Part shown: positions 53,541 to 63,382 of the stretch, in pieces
How the letters are laid out: each line of letters starts with the position of its first letter
Position numbering within the stretch: the first letter of the stretch is position 1
Source: Branchiostoma floridae
Lineage: Eukaryota; Chordata; Leptocardii; Amphioxiformes; Branchiostomatidae
Direction: 5' to 3'
DNA length: 64,000 nt
NCBI RefSeq assembly: GCF_000003815.2
Contig: NC_049993.1
Span: 1,667,275-1,731,274 of the forward strand
Program-made: the position numbers and the translations under genes
The notes under the pieces: generated by a model
The model's database searches: none
Seen by the model: the letters and a program-made list of their open reading frames with translations, nothing else
Told to the model about the DNA's origin: nothing

Positions 53541-53842
53541 TTGTAAATGTAGATTAGTAAATTCAATGTATGCTTTTTTTCAGGCAAAAGAGGTTATTAA
53601 AACCACAGAAACCGCAATAGATTGTCTTTTTTTATGTGTGAAACATTTGATTTATTGGCGGTCTTGGCCATAAAGGGTCAGATATTCTATTATCAATTTT
53701 ATTTTGGCGATGTACATATGATCAGACGATACACTATAAATCCCCAATAACAAGAATGGCAATCCTTCTACATTTGTTTAAAAAGGAAAGAAAGAAAACC
53801 GAACAACATAAGAAGAGGAGTGGCGGCGGTTTCAACACAGTA

Positions 53843-53961
53843 AATGGATAATGAGGAGCTCAACTTGACCTTTAACCCTCAGATCGTTAACCTTGCTGCT
53901 TCAGACGAACGCTTGCAGGATCGAAAGATTGTCTGGAGGCAACAATCAGCACTGGAAGCAG
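53843..53961 (+). promoter_or_regulatory. non-coding exon 1 module of ZNF I
   Basis: AAATGGATAATGAGGAGCTC, TGACCTTTAACCC (53876-53888), CTTGCTGCTTCAGACGAACG, and donor GGAAGCAG|GTAAGAACG after 53961. The G-rich motif ATGTGGGAGGGGGG is at 54091-54106. Predicted intron 53962-55606. Confidence 0.62.
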
Positions 53962-54494
53962 GTAAGAACGTGTAATTTACAAAAAAAGAAATCTTATAAT
54001 GAACCATTATATTACGAATGTATACGGCATTTCTGTGTGATATATGGGCCGCATTAGTACGATATGCCGGTATTTTAGGTTACGAAATATATGTGGGAGG
54101 GGGGCGAAATCACACACCAGGTCCTTCGAGACAAAACAAAGGGCAGTTCTACTTAAGTAGGTTAGCACCATCGTTTAATATAACAAAAAGAATCGAAGGG
54201 GAAGGGGAACGAATATTCAGGTGATACACGTGAGTACGTAGCCTGATTTAAATCACGCTTCATATGTCCGTCCTACATTGCGGGGTGAGGAGTCTACAAG
54301 CTCCGGATAGCGGAGTTTGCGTTACACAGACTAGTGAGGACGAGGTTTGTGGAATTCAGGAATGAACTCATGGCAAAGTTGTAAAGGGGTGGGGGCTGTA
54401 GGAATAACTGGGCAGATTTTAATGTTAGGATGGAAATTGAGTTTTGCATTTGACAGTTGTTTGATGAAATGTTCACTGCTTGATTTTAAGATTT

Positions 54495-55537
54495 GAGCGA
54501 GGCTATTGACACACCCAGTGTGTCATTAGCCTAAACAGGCTATTACCACACTCAGTGTGTCGATAGCCTAAACAGGCTATTGGCACACTCAGTGCGAACT
54601 TTTTCACGCGTTTACGGTAAAGTCCGCAAGTAGCCAGTCACAAGTATGCAAATGAGCTAACAATATGTAGTGCCGTGCAAACACTGCATGTGATCATGTT
54701 GGCTCGATTTTGGAACACGTTTTCAGCTGTGTTTACCGACGAATTCCTGCCGTTTGGGAGAATTTGCGGCTTCAAAACTTATATCACATGTAAAGCGAAG
54801 TTATAGTTGTTGTTTTACTTCCATCATTTTTAATGTGAAAGAACTTTGTAGCGTCATAGCGAGATCGACCGATATGTTTATATATTATACGAGTACCGCG
54901 TAACCGCTAGGCTGTTTGGATGACATAGCGGTGGGGAAATCCGGTTAGAAAAAATATGGTTAGAAAAACCCACAAGTGATTATTTCAAGGGTCCCTGGTC
55001 CAGTTTAGAAAAAAAAAAATAAGTGTACAAAATAAGAACGTAGCGGGTGGATTCTGCCGATCTGCGGCTGAAAAAAAAAAAAAGGACCTAAACATGCACT
55101 CTTGAAAATGCAGATCAAAAAGATTCAAAGGTGGGTTTTGCTGGTTCTGGTCGCAAGACGAAAATATTCTTATATCAAATGGATTTTTTTAAAAGGTAAA
55201 AGGACAATTGAAAAAAAAATTCCAGCTCGGACTCGAGTCGGAACTGGCAACAAAGGTTCGTAGGTCAACGCTCTCCCCACTACGCTACGGCCAACATAGA
55301 CGATAACAGTCGGCATTTACAGGTATTCAAATGTAGGGCATAACATGAATACGTCTGTTCATTCGAAGATTCAAAGATTCCAATGTCTAATCCCTCGAAC
55401 AATGTCTAATCAACTGTTGCTTGTGTAAAATAATGTTGGGAAAGTCATGTTACAAGTTCTGATTGGCTGGTTGGCATCTCGGTGGGTCAATAGCCTGTTT
55501 GGCTATGAGCACACTCAGTGTGTCAATAGCCATAGTG
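54495..55537. mobile_element. hAT-like TIR element in intron 1 of I
   Basis: Ends carry GGCTATTGACACAC...AGTGTGTC in inverted orientation, followed by internal AATAGCC TAAACAGGCTATT hairpins. TTAAGATTT flanks both sides (54486-54494, 55538-55546). F and H show the uninterrupted site (AAGATTTAACA). An 8-9-bp TSD suggests hAT or a related superfamily. The interior (1043 bp) is non-coding, with a tRNA-like segment at 55222-55295. Confidence 0.75.
55222..55295 (-). repeat. tRNA-like segment inside the 54495 element
   Basis: The minus strand reads GGCCGTAGCGTAGTGGGGAG with A box TAGCGTAGTGG and a B-box-like GACTCGAGTCC. Too degenerate for a tRNA gene; probably a SINE head. Confidence 0.5.
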
Positions 55538-55614
55538 TTAAGATTTAACAGAAAACGTTAAGCTTATTTGTCATACTTATCCCCCGTTCAAATTTGTGTC
55601 CATTAGGTTTAGGC

Positions 55615-56567
55615 ATGGCTGTGGCAGGATTTGGGTCTTCCATTGATGTTCCCTTCAAGCTCGGTGATCGTGATGGGTCTCCTGAAGGAGTTTCATGTGC
55701 CAAAGATGCAGGCAATGGCGGAGAAGAGAAGACAGCAAGCAAAAACACATTGAAACAAGAAGCACATACTGATGAAAAACCTTATCTGTGTGAGGATTGT
55801 GGTTACAGGACATCCCAGAATGCCCACTTATTCCGACATTTAAGAACTCATACCGGTGAAAAACCCTACAAGTGTGACCAGTGTGATTATTCTGCAGCAC
55901 GGAAATCCTCATTTGACAGACATCTAGCAAAACACACCGGTGACAAACCCTTTATGTGTGGGGGATGCGGTTACAGGACAGCTTTAAAGAGTGACATGTC
56001 CATACATATGAGAAGCCATACAGGTGAAAAACCCTACAAGTGTCACCATTGTGATTATTCTGCTGCAACGAAATCCTCATTGGACTTACATATAGCAAAA
56101 CACACTGGTGACAAACCATTTATTGTGGGAAATGCGGGCAAAGGACAATTCAAAAGGCTGACCTATCCAAACATATGAGAACCCATACCGGTGAAAAACC
56201 CTACAAGTGTGACCAGTGTGATTATTCTGCTGCACGGAAACAATATTTGGATATCCATTCAGCAATTCACACCGGCGACAAACCCTACATGTGTGGGGAA
56301 TGTGGGTATAGAACAGCTCAAAAGGGTAACTTATCAAAACATTTGAGAAAACATTCTGGTGAAAAACCCTACAATTGTGACCAGTGTGATTTTTCTGCTG
56401 CATGGAAAACCTCATTTGACAGACATCTAGCAAAACACAGCGATGAGAAACCTTCACGTGTGGGGATTGTGGGTACAGGACAACTCAAAAGTCTGACTTA
56501 TCCAAGCAGAAGCCATAACGATGAAACACCCCACAAATGTGACCAGTATGATAATTCAGCTGCATAG
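55615..56567 (+). pseudogene. ZNF array 2, locus I: frameshifted C2H2 gene
   Basis: The ATG at 55615 follows acceptor GTGTCCATTAG. Leader MAVAGFGSSIDVPFKLGDRD and fingers 1-4 are open to finger 5, where a base is lost in the TTTATGTGTGGG stretch (near 56122) and the frame ends at 56178. Fingers then continue in a second frame (MRTHTGEKPYKCDQCDYS..., about three good fingers). There the same kind of loss recurs near 56453 at the homologous spot of a later finger. A truncated four-finger protein could still be made, but the locus is best called a pseudogene. Confidence 0.8.
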
Positions 56568-57524
56568 AAATCCACATTAGACAGCTAAAAATTCAGATTA
56601 GAATTAAGAAGGAATTATTTTACTGGAAATGTGAGTACAGGACATGAGGGATATCTAAACATTACATTTTCTTTTTAGGATCCAAGACAAGAGATAAAAC
56701 TTTATAAGATTAAGTAGTGTGAGTAATATTCACCCTATTATGTGTTATCTGTCTTTTAGCTGAATATGCTGATATGAAATTCTGAATATGTTTGTTTTAA
56801 GTGCATGTGCAAAGTTACAATAGAAGTTTCTCATTTTTGCTATCTCGTTACACGTATTACAAGTGTCCTAAACTGATGTCTGAAAGTAAGCTTCCTAACA
56901 GTTTTGAGTGTGCATTTATTGTGGTTTTAGGTCAAAGCTTACTTGTATATAATTTGATAATATATTTCTAATCAGTTCTTTAATATTTGCTTGAGCTGTG
57001 CGATGTATTAACATAGTAGAAATCTCGACATATGTGCAACACTGTACGGCATCTGTATGTGTAACTTTGCTTGTCAATTTGTCCCCATCAAAGACATGTA
57101 CAGCAGAGATCTCAAGTCCTATTGGCCAGTGGCAAAGAAATCTACATCAGTGATATGGCGAACCGTATGGCTTGTTAAAAAAATGGCGCTATGAATGTCA
57201 AGAATATAGGAGGTTTCACAACTAGTTAAAGATATCAATTTTTAGGTTCATTAGCCGAGTATTAGACTTTGTGCCGACATCCTAGAAAACTTTTGAGTTT
57301 CAATCAGATTAACAGGTGCGCAATCAGTGTATCATATAAAGCTTACTTTGAACACTTCTTTACTAATCTACAATATCATATGTTAGTACAAGTAATAGTA
57401 TATTTATGATTATGCTTAATTTGTGTTTCATTTTGGTCATTACAAACAGAAAAATATATGATAATCTTTTATGACATAAAATATAATATCCATGTCTAAT
57501 AGATAACATAGTTTCGAGCTTTAG
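56568..57524. other. 3' flank of locus I
   Basis: Non-coding and matched to the flanks of F and H. Confidence 0.5.
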
Positions 57525-57680
57525 GTAGTGATAGACATATATAATACGGGCTATATGGAGCTCATTTAATTCAATATATGTTTATTCCCGGCAAGCAAAA
57601 GGAACTAATGATCAAAGTTATATATTTTTTTTACGTGCAGACGTTTTTATTTATTGTGTTGGTCATTGAAGGTCAGAGCG
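57525..57680 (+). repeat. orphan start of a further ZNF 5' region
   Basis: GATAACATAG..., GGCTATATGGAGCTCATTTAA and a TTTATTTATTGTGTTGGTC segment match the DNA just upstream of exon 1 in F, H and I. It stops before the exon itself, so the array appears broken here. Confidence 0.55.
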
Positions 57681-57879
57681 TTTTACCTGTTGTTATTAAA
57701 TATGGGCCAAACACTTATAAAACAAGACTTACCCCTACTCATGCAGAGCAAGTCAGATAAAACTGACCTAGACTCCCACTGAGGGATAACTCTGTTTACC
57801 TTGTTGATGCTGCCGTAAGAGAGTAAGAGTGCATTACACGGGTGATACTAGTATATGTAACACGTGTCAGAATTACAAT

Positions 57880-58140
57880 AGAAACCATCCTATTGTTGAA
57901 AATGTCATGCATGCGTGACAAATTTTGGAACAGCAGTTTTCTTCATTCCAACAGATAAATACATAACATGATGGCGACACACTCAAGCTCAACACGCTTG
58001 TTTTCGTGCCGTCATCAAATACAAACTGAGAGTACAAAAGAACATTGTAACAATCAAAGACAAGCAAAGGATATAACAAAGGTAATGTTGAGTAATGCCA
58101 CCTAACGAAATCATAGAATATTAGAAAATACATTAAATTA
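57880..58140 (-). repeat. probable LINE 3' end
   Basis: GACACACTCAAGCTCAACAC...GTTTTCGTGCCGTCATCAAATACAA resembles the 3' end of the LINE at 30560 (GCCGCACTCAAGCTAAAGGC...CACGGCACCACT...AAATACAA). No coding part remains. Confidence 0.5.
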
Positions 58141-58439
58141 CGTGGATATTCGGACAGGTACTCCGGGCCAAGCTGGTAGGAAAAAAGTTCAGTTATATAT
58201 ATATATAAGTCAGGCATGCCTAAAAAAACTCAATCGACATGAAACATTTAAGTTACCAACAATAATTCGTAACGGCAAACACATGATTTATTCTCTGCCC
58301 AGCCCTCGGTTTCAAAATATCTCCAAAATACGCACCAGCCAGTTTTTTTAAAAAGCTTTCTTGTTACATCCAAGACAGAGACATTCAACTTGATAGTTTT
58401 TTTTTCAATACACAAGGATTAAAATCATCTCATTAACGT

Positions 58440-58590
58440 TTATTTTCGTACAGAGCCCCTGTGTTCTGATGTTACAAGATAATAACCTGAAATTTGGTAG
58501 AAATTGCATTAAATATGTAAATATGTTTATAGGCCTTTATGGACTATTTCAAATTGAGTAACGATTTTTGGCCATCTTTAGACTAGGTGT
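58440..58590 (+). repeat. single dispersed unit of the 40540-41200 tandem repeat
   Basis: CCTGTGTTCTGATGTTACAAG..., CCTGAAATTTGGTAGAAAT and CGATTTTTGGCCATCTTTAGAC match one unit of the distant tandem array. Confidence 0.55.
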
Positions 58591-58627
58591 GTATCTTTTC
58601 TTCTAGCTCTACGTCACTTGTCTGGTT

Positions 58628-58650
58628 CCATATAAGGAGGATATGGCTTA
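58628..58650 (+). promoter_or_regulatory. putative core promoter of secreted peptide gene 1
   Basis: CCATATAAGGAGGATATGG, which fits both a TATA box and the CArG consensus CC(A/T)6GG. It is conserved upstream of gene 2 as GCATATAAGGAGGATATGA (62513). The neighbouring CGACTTTGGTTG and ATCGCCTGCTG are also conserved. Confidence 0.45.
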
Positions 58651-58881
58651 GAAATTCCGACTTTGGTTGCTAAAAGTAATCATCGCCTGCTGCAGACGAC
58701 TAAGACTAATATGCTTTTGTTTCGTTTCTTCGTATTTGTGATGATCGAAGCCTTTTTTTGGACCATGATGTCAAGATTTCACAAGGATTATATTGATGAA
58801 AAACATAACTAAGTTGGCACTAAGTAAAAGCATGGCTACTGCCCACTTGGCTACTGCTGATGTACTTTCTCTATCGTAGTA

Positions 58882-59068
58882 ATACACCCCTCAAATTAGG
58901 CGAAAATCGATCGGACGACGAGTCTGCGAGCTTTAAATTACGAGGAGGCATGACCCTGACGGAACATGACCCTGCCATTTCTTCGTCGGCAGCAGGGTCA
59001 TGCCTCCTCGTAATTTAAAGCCCGCATACTCGTCGTCCGATCGATTTTCGCCTAATGTGAGGGGGTAT
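58882..59068. mobile_element. 187-bp foldback MITE, TA duplication
   Basis: The arms are nearly complementary over ~85 bp each (ATACACCCCTCAAATTAGGC ... GCCTAATGTGAGGGGGTAT) with cores GATCGGACGACGAG and ACGAGGAGGCATGACCCTG. TA flanks both ends. The duplicated locus at about 62811 is empty (CCGTAGTTATGATG), so the insertion postdates the duplication. Confidence 0.87.
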
Positions 59069-59138
59069 TATGACGTATTGATATCGCGTCAGCACTCCAG
59101 GACTAAACCCTTCCATAAAATGTACTCGTAGGTGAAAC

Positions 59139-59339
59139 ATGAAAGGAACCATGAAACTCCTGCTCCTGTTGATCGTGTTGGTGGCCATGGTGCCTGATGA
59201 TGTTGTTGGCTATGCCTTGTGTCCTTGCCCACCAAGATGCATGTGTGAAGTTGATGAGGACTTTAACCGAGCTGCACGAGAGCGCAAACCACGAGACCTG
59301 GCATCAGGTACTACCACTGTGGTATATGACAGACTATGA
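59139..59339 (+). CDS. small secreted cysteine-motif peptide, copy 1
   Basis: 66 residues. Residues 1-24 form a typical signal peptide: MKGTMK, a Leu/Val-rich core, then a likely cleavage after VVG. The ~42-residue mature part has four cysteines in C-P-C-P-P-R-C-M-C (C28, C30, C34, C36), then an acidic EVDED and a basic RAARERKPR segment, ending YDRL. I do not recognise the family. An acceptor-like CTCGTAG lies just before the ATG context, so a non-coding first exon is possible. AATAAA is ~300 bp downstream. The conserved copy at 62884 argues that it is a real gene. Confidence 0.75.
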   Translation: MKGTMKLLLLLIVLVAMVPDDVVGYALCPCPPRCMCEVDEDFNRAARERKPRDLASGTTTVVYDRL

Positions 59340-59635
59340 ATATTGCTGACTGAAAAAAAATCATTTACCTATGTTTCGTGCATATACATGGGGTACACAG
59401 TGGGTACACATAAGTTTAGCCCCACCTGAATTGTATGGAGGTTTTTTCTTATTATCTAAATTGTTTAATTAGTAGAATTGTAAGGAGGTTTTTTCTTATT
59501 ATCTAAATGGTTTAATTGGTAGAATCTTATCATCCTATATTATTAAAAAAGTAGAGTTACAAGATGTATTCTTTATCTTTTTTGTTGCAGTTTATAGTTG
59601 ACGATACAAAAGTAACTGTATTTTTTTGTCGTGTC

Positions 59636-59641
59636 AATAAA
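59636..59641 (+). terminator. polyadenylation signal, peptide gene 1
   Basis: AATAAA in GTGTCAATAAACCTTGCATG. The second copy has TATAAA in the matching spot (63342-63347). Confidence 0.6.
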
Positions 59642-59689
59642 CCTTGCATGTTATCTGTATAAAAATCTAAAAAAAAACAGGATGTTGAC

Positions 59690-60300
59690 CGGCTGAATCT
59701 TCGGGAAAAGTTCGCGCTATGAAAACACCTATGTCCAGTTTTCTCCTCATATGATTATTCGTATGACGTAACAGCGAAATCTGTCCTTACGTGAACTAAA
59801 CCGTTCTGGACTGAGCAAGTTCTGACAATACAGCAAAGCTGAGACTCTATTAGTTCCTTATAATCCCAAACTTCCTAAGATTGAGCCAAAATGCTCGTGG
59901 AAAAAATATAGGATTGTCCAGGGTTTAAGGTGGCACCACAACTGTATTCCCATTGTGTGTCCTCTATTGCGCAACTCAACTCTGGCGTCTGCACTAGATA
60001 TCAATTTGTTCATAGCCATGTTACAGTGGTCTGCCACTCTGGCACTCAGCCAAATTGCACAATTTCTGTGGATCCTGAGGTATGAGTTTGACTTCGACCA
60101 CTTGGCAGGAATGATGTGTTTATTCAGTCTATCGGTTCTTTGGAGGTGTATTGATTTAGCCTCATGCGTTAAAAAATCTAGCTGCATGAAAAGTTCACAA
60201 CACACTTATCACGAAGAGCAGGGTTTACATAAGCAACAACATGGATGTTTACGCCACCTTTGCCATCAGTCGTCAATTTTCTTTGAATAGGTTCTAACAT
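59690..60300. repeat. downstream part of 3.7-kb duplication, copy 1
   Basis: Matches 63383-64000. The stretch 59940-60095 is strikingly conserved (CTCTGGCGTCTGCACTAGAT; TTGTTCATAGCCATGTTACA) and is open on both strands. The minus-strand reading includes ARVADHCNMAMNKLISSADA. Whether it is coding is undecided. Confidence 0.65.
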
Positions 60301-62480
60301 CATTGGGAGCGTGCTAAATAATGTGTATATAAGCCATTTTTTTCGTGTTTTTGCAGATGTTGCTTCGATCAAGACAGTGAATGAGGCACATGAAAACGGA
60401 ACCCTTCACCGTCCTCTTATCTGACATTGACGTGGATACAGCGCACGCAGCAGTAGGTACTGCCGAGAATTTATCCAATAGTAATTATCTCTGTCAAACA
60501 GCAGGAAATCGCCATGTTGAAGAATCTTGGTGCTCTAAATTCATAAACATTTTCGCAGCAATACGTCCGTCGTTTTCTTTAATATTGTGGAAATTTAAAG
60601 GTTTACTGAGGTTCACAAGTCACTGAGTCCGTCGTGTGATTTGTAGGTGAAAAGTCCGCTATAGTTAGACTGCCGTCTTTAAAGTCCGACGACCCTGTTG
60701 CAATTCAAAGCCGTAGTGTCGCCAACAGTATGACAGGGTTTGATATTTTAGACATTTTGCCTATCTGCTGCAGTATTTCATATCAATTGTTTGTTTGCAA
60801 TCAACTTTGGAATTTGGATTTTCGTCGACATCAATTTCATCACTGTTTCTTTCTTAGATTACTGCGTTAGCTGTGAGTACAGTTACCGGATGGTGAGACA
60901 TCGCCACTGATACTTACTTGAGAGATCGTCTGCTTGCGATGCAGCCACAATCTATGATTTACACCTTGAACGCTCGTGTAGTTGTAGCTCAAATCTTATT
61001 CTGAGTGACCCCTCCCAAAATTTAACTCAAATTTAACTGAGCACTATGTTACAGCACGAATCAGTGCCCAGGTGCTCTCAACATTGGACGAGATTTAGAC
61101 CAAAAATTCAAAAGGAAAGTTCAAGAAAGTGTATCTATATGAGCCATAAAATCTTTCTTGCATGTAGCTATGTTGATTTTAGTGCTTGAAACAAAATGTC
61201 CCAGTCAATTTCACGAGATACAGCAGCAACTAGCGCTAAACTGGTCCGGAGTCAGCGGTACCACTAGTAGTTAAACATGAAAACTGTGACTGTGACAATG
61301 ATACACAGTTTTGCTAGACCAACTTTATGTTTAATTTCCAAGTCACACCTAATATAGGCAACACTCTGTGCACTGTGGCTTGATTTCGAAATGCATGAAA
61401 GGAGTTTAATGGGGTCGGTATAAAGCTGAATAAAAAGCTATGCGTGGTAGGCATGCATGTAGATGAACTCAATGTGTCTTTTCTGTCAATAAATGCCATA
61501 GCAGTTAATGCAGGGTAGCACTGTAATACAAAAAAGACTTGTTCACTTATAATTATTTGACCAACCTATCTGTGGGAGACGCGCTTTCTCAGTTACATAT
61601 GTGACAAGTTTGAAGGGCCCATCATGGAACGCAGTGGAACCCCAGTTATTTACTATACAAATCATCTATTTATTTCACGATAAGCATTTTATTATGTGCG
61701 CTAGGATATCTACATACGCATATACATATAAATACACTTACACTCACATACACACATACACAAACATACACAGATATATATACACACAAATACACACACT
61801 AACGCAAACACACATACACATACACACACTAACACAGATACACACACACAAATACACACACACATGAGCGCGCGCGCGCGTGTAACACATTGAATGGACA
61901 GAACCCCGCCATCTGCTTGGATTTATTTATTTATTTATTTATTGAGATTACTGGATAATGTTATTTGTAATATATCATATATCACCAAGTTAAGCCGGAC
62001 TGGTCTACGTCGACGTTGATCCCACGTGACTATTTCGACCTATCAGACCCTCTATCTCTCTTTTGCATGCAAAGTCATGGCAAAGTTTCAAAGTTCGCAT
62101 TGGTGAACACTTTTGTCGTACAACGCTGAGGTAGCAGGCTTAGACAGCTTCGACGCTTTGTAACACAAACAAAATCGTCACTTAACCCTTTCACAGAAAC
62201 ATTGGTCGGCTGAACCGATTTCCCAGGTAGGTTTTACGATTTAGATAGTTAGATATTTTGTGCATAAAAACGTTGGGTTGTGTTTTATGTAAATATAATA
62301 AAAGGTTGGATCACAAAGACTGTGAAGCACGCAGATAGAGCACAGTCTGAACTTCCATGAATTTGCTCGCAGCCCGTCCCCTACAAAGGACGGCGCGGCG
62401 TTACAAGTAGCCCCGAATGCATATATTCTAGCTCTGTTCTAATTTGAATCCATATATAGTTCTATTTCACTCCAGATCCA
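60301..62480. other. spacer of the peptide-gene duplication
   Basis: No gene recognised. An 81-codon frame at 60381-60626 has no domain. Microsatellites lie at 61720-61945. Confidence 0.4.
61720..61945. repeat. CA-rich microsatellite, (CG)n and (TTTA)n
   Basis: Imperfect (CA)n/(TACA)n at 61720-61865, a GCGCGCGCGCGCG tract at about 61868-61880, and (ATTT)n at about 61920-61942. Confidence 0.9.
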
Positions 62481-62512
62481 TATATTTAGCTCTCTGGTTT
62501 CCTTGTCAGGTT

Positions 62513-62535
62513 GCATATAAGGAGGATATGAGATA
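62513..62535 (+). promoter_or_regulatory. putative core promoter of secreted peptide gene 2
   Basis: GCATATAAGGAGGATATGAG at the position equivalent to 58628, about 370 bp before the start codon. Confidence 0.45.
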
Positions 62536-62883
62536 AACTTTCCGACTTTGGTTGGTAAATTTCATAATCGCCTGCTGTAGACGACACTAAGACTAGTACG
62601 CAACCACATGTAGGCCTAATTCCAACCATACTTTGGCGATCGCCGATGGTTGAAAAAGCCATAGTCGCTTCTGTACGACGACGGTCTTTTTGTTGTGCAG
62701 ATATGCAAATGTGCTCTTTGAATTAAGCTTTTTTTTAGTTTCGTGAAACAAAAAAAAATGACTGAGTAAAAGTATGTATTTTGCTTGAGTATTTTATTTA
62801 TTTCTACCGTAGTTATGATGTATCAGCATCGTGTCAGCACTCCTGGACCTAACACATTCCATGAATGTACTTGTAGGTGAAAG

Positions 62884-63084
62884 ATGAAAGGAACCATGAA
62901 CGTCCTGCTCCTGTTGATCGTGTTGGTGATGATGGTGCCTGATGATGTTGTCGGCTACCCTAAATGTCAATGTCCCCCAGAATGCGTGTGTGAAGTTGAT
63001 GAGGACTTTAACCGAGCTGCACGAGAGCGCAAACCACGAGACCTGGCAGCAGGTACTACCACTATGGCATATGACAGATTATGA
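62884..63084 (+). CDS. small secreted cysteine-motif peptide, copy 2
   Basis: 66 residues, with the same layout as the copy at 59139: signal peptide 1-24, C-Q-C-P-P-E-C-V-C with cysteines at 28, 30, 34 and 36, then EVDEDFNRAARERKPRDLA and the YDRL end. It differs at 11 residues. Five of these lie at positions 26-35 around the cysteines, with charge changes L27K and R33E, while residues 36-55 are identical. The tandem copy sits 3.75 kb from copy 1. Function unknown; a secreted signalling or defence peptide is conceivable, but nothing shows which. Confidence 0.75.
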   Translation: MKGTMNVLLLLIVLVMMVPDDVVGYPKCQCPPECVCEVDEDFNRAARERKPRDLAAGTTTMAYDRL

Positions 63085-63382
63085 ATATTGCTAACTGAAA
63101 AAAATATATTTTATAGATGTTTCGCGCGGTTAAAGGGATTATACATAGAGTACGCAGTGGGTATACTTAAGTTAAGCCCCACCTGATTGCATGGAGGTTT
63201 TTCTTATTGTCCTACATGGTTTAATTAGTAGAATCGTATTATCCTATATTGTTTAATTAGTAGACTTACAAGATGTATTCTGTATTCTTCCTTTTTTTTA
63301 TTGTTAACCATACAAAAGTAACTGTACTTTTTTGGCGTGTCTATAAAGCTTGCATGTTATCTGACATGTATGAACAAAAAAC

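Noticed and set aside
61601-61867. 88-codon Tyr/Thr/His-rich frame
   Set aside because: A translation of the CA/TACA microsatellite.
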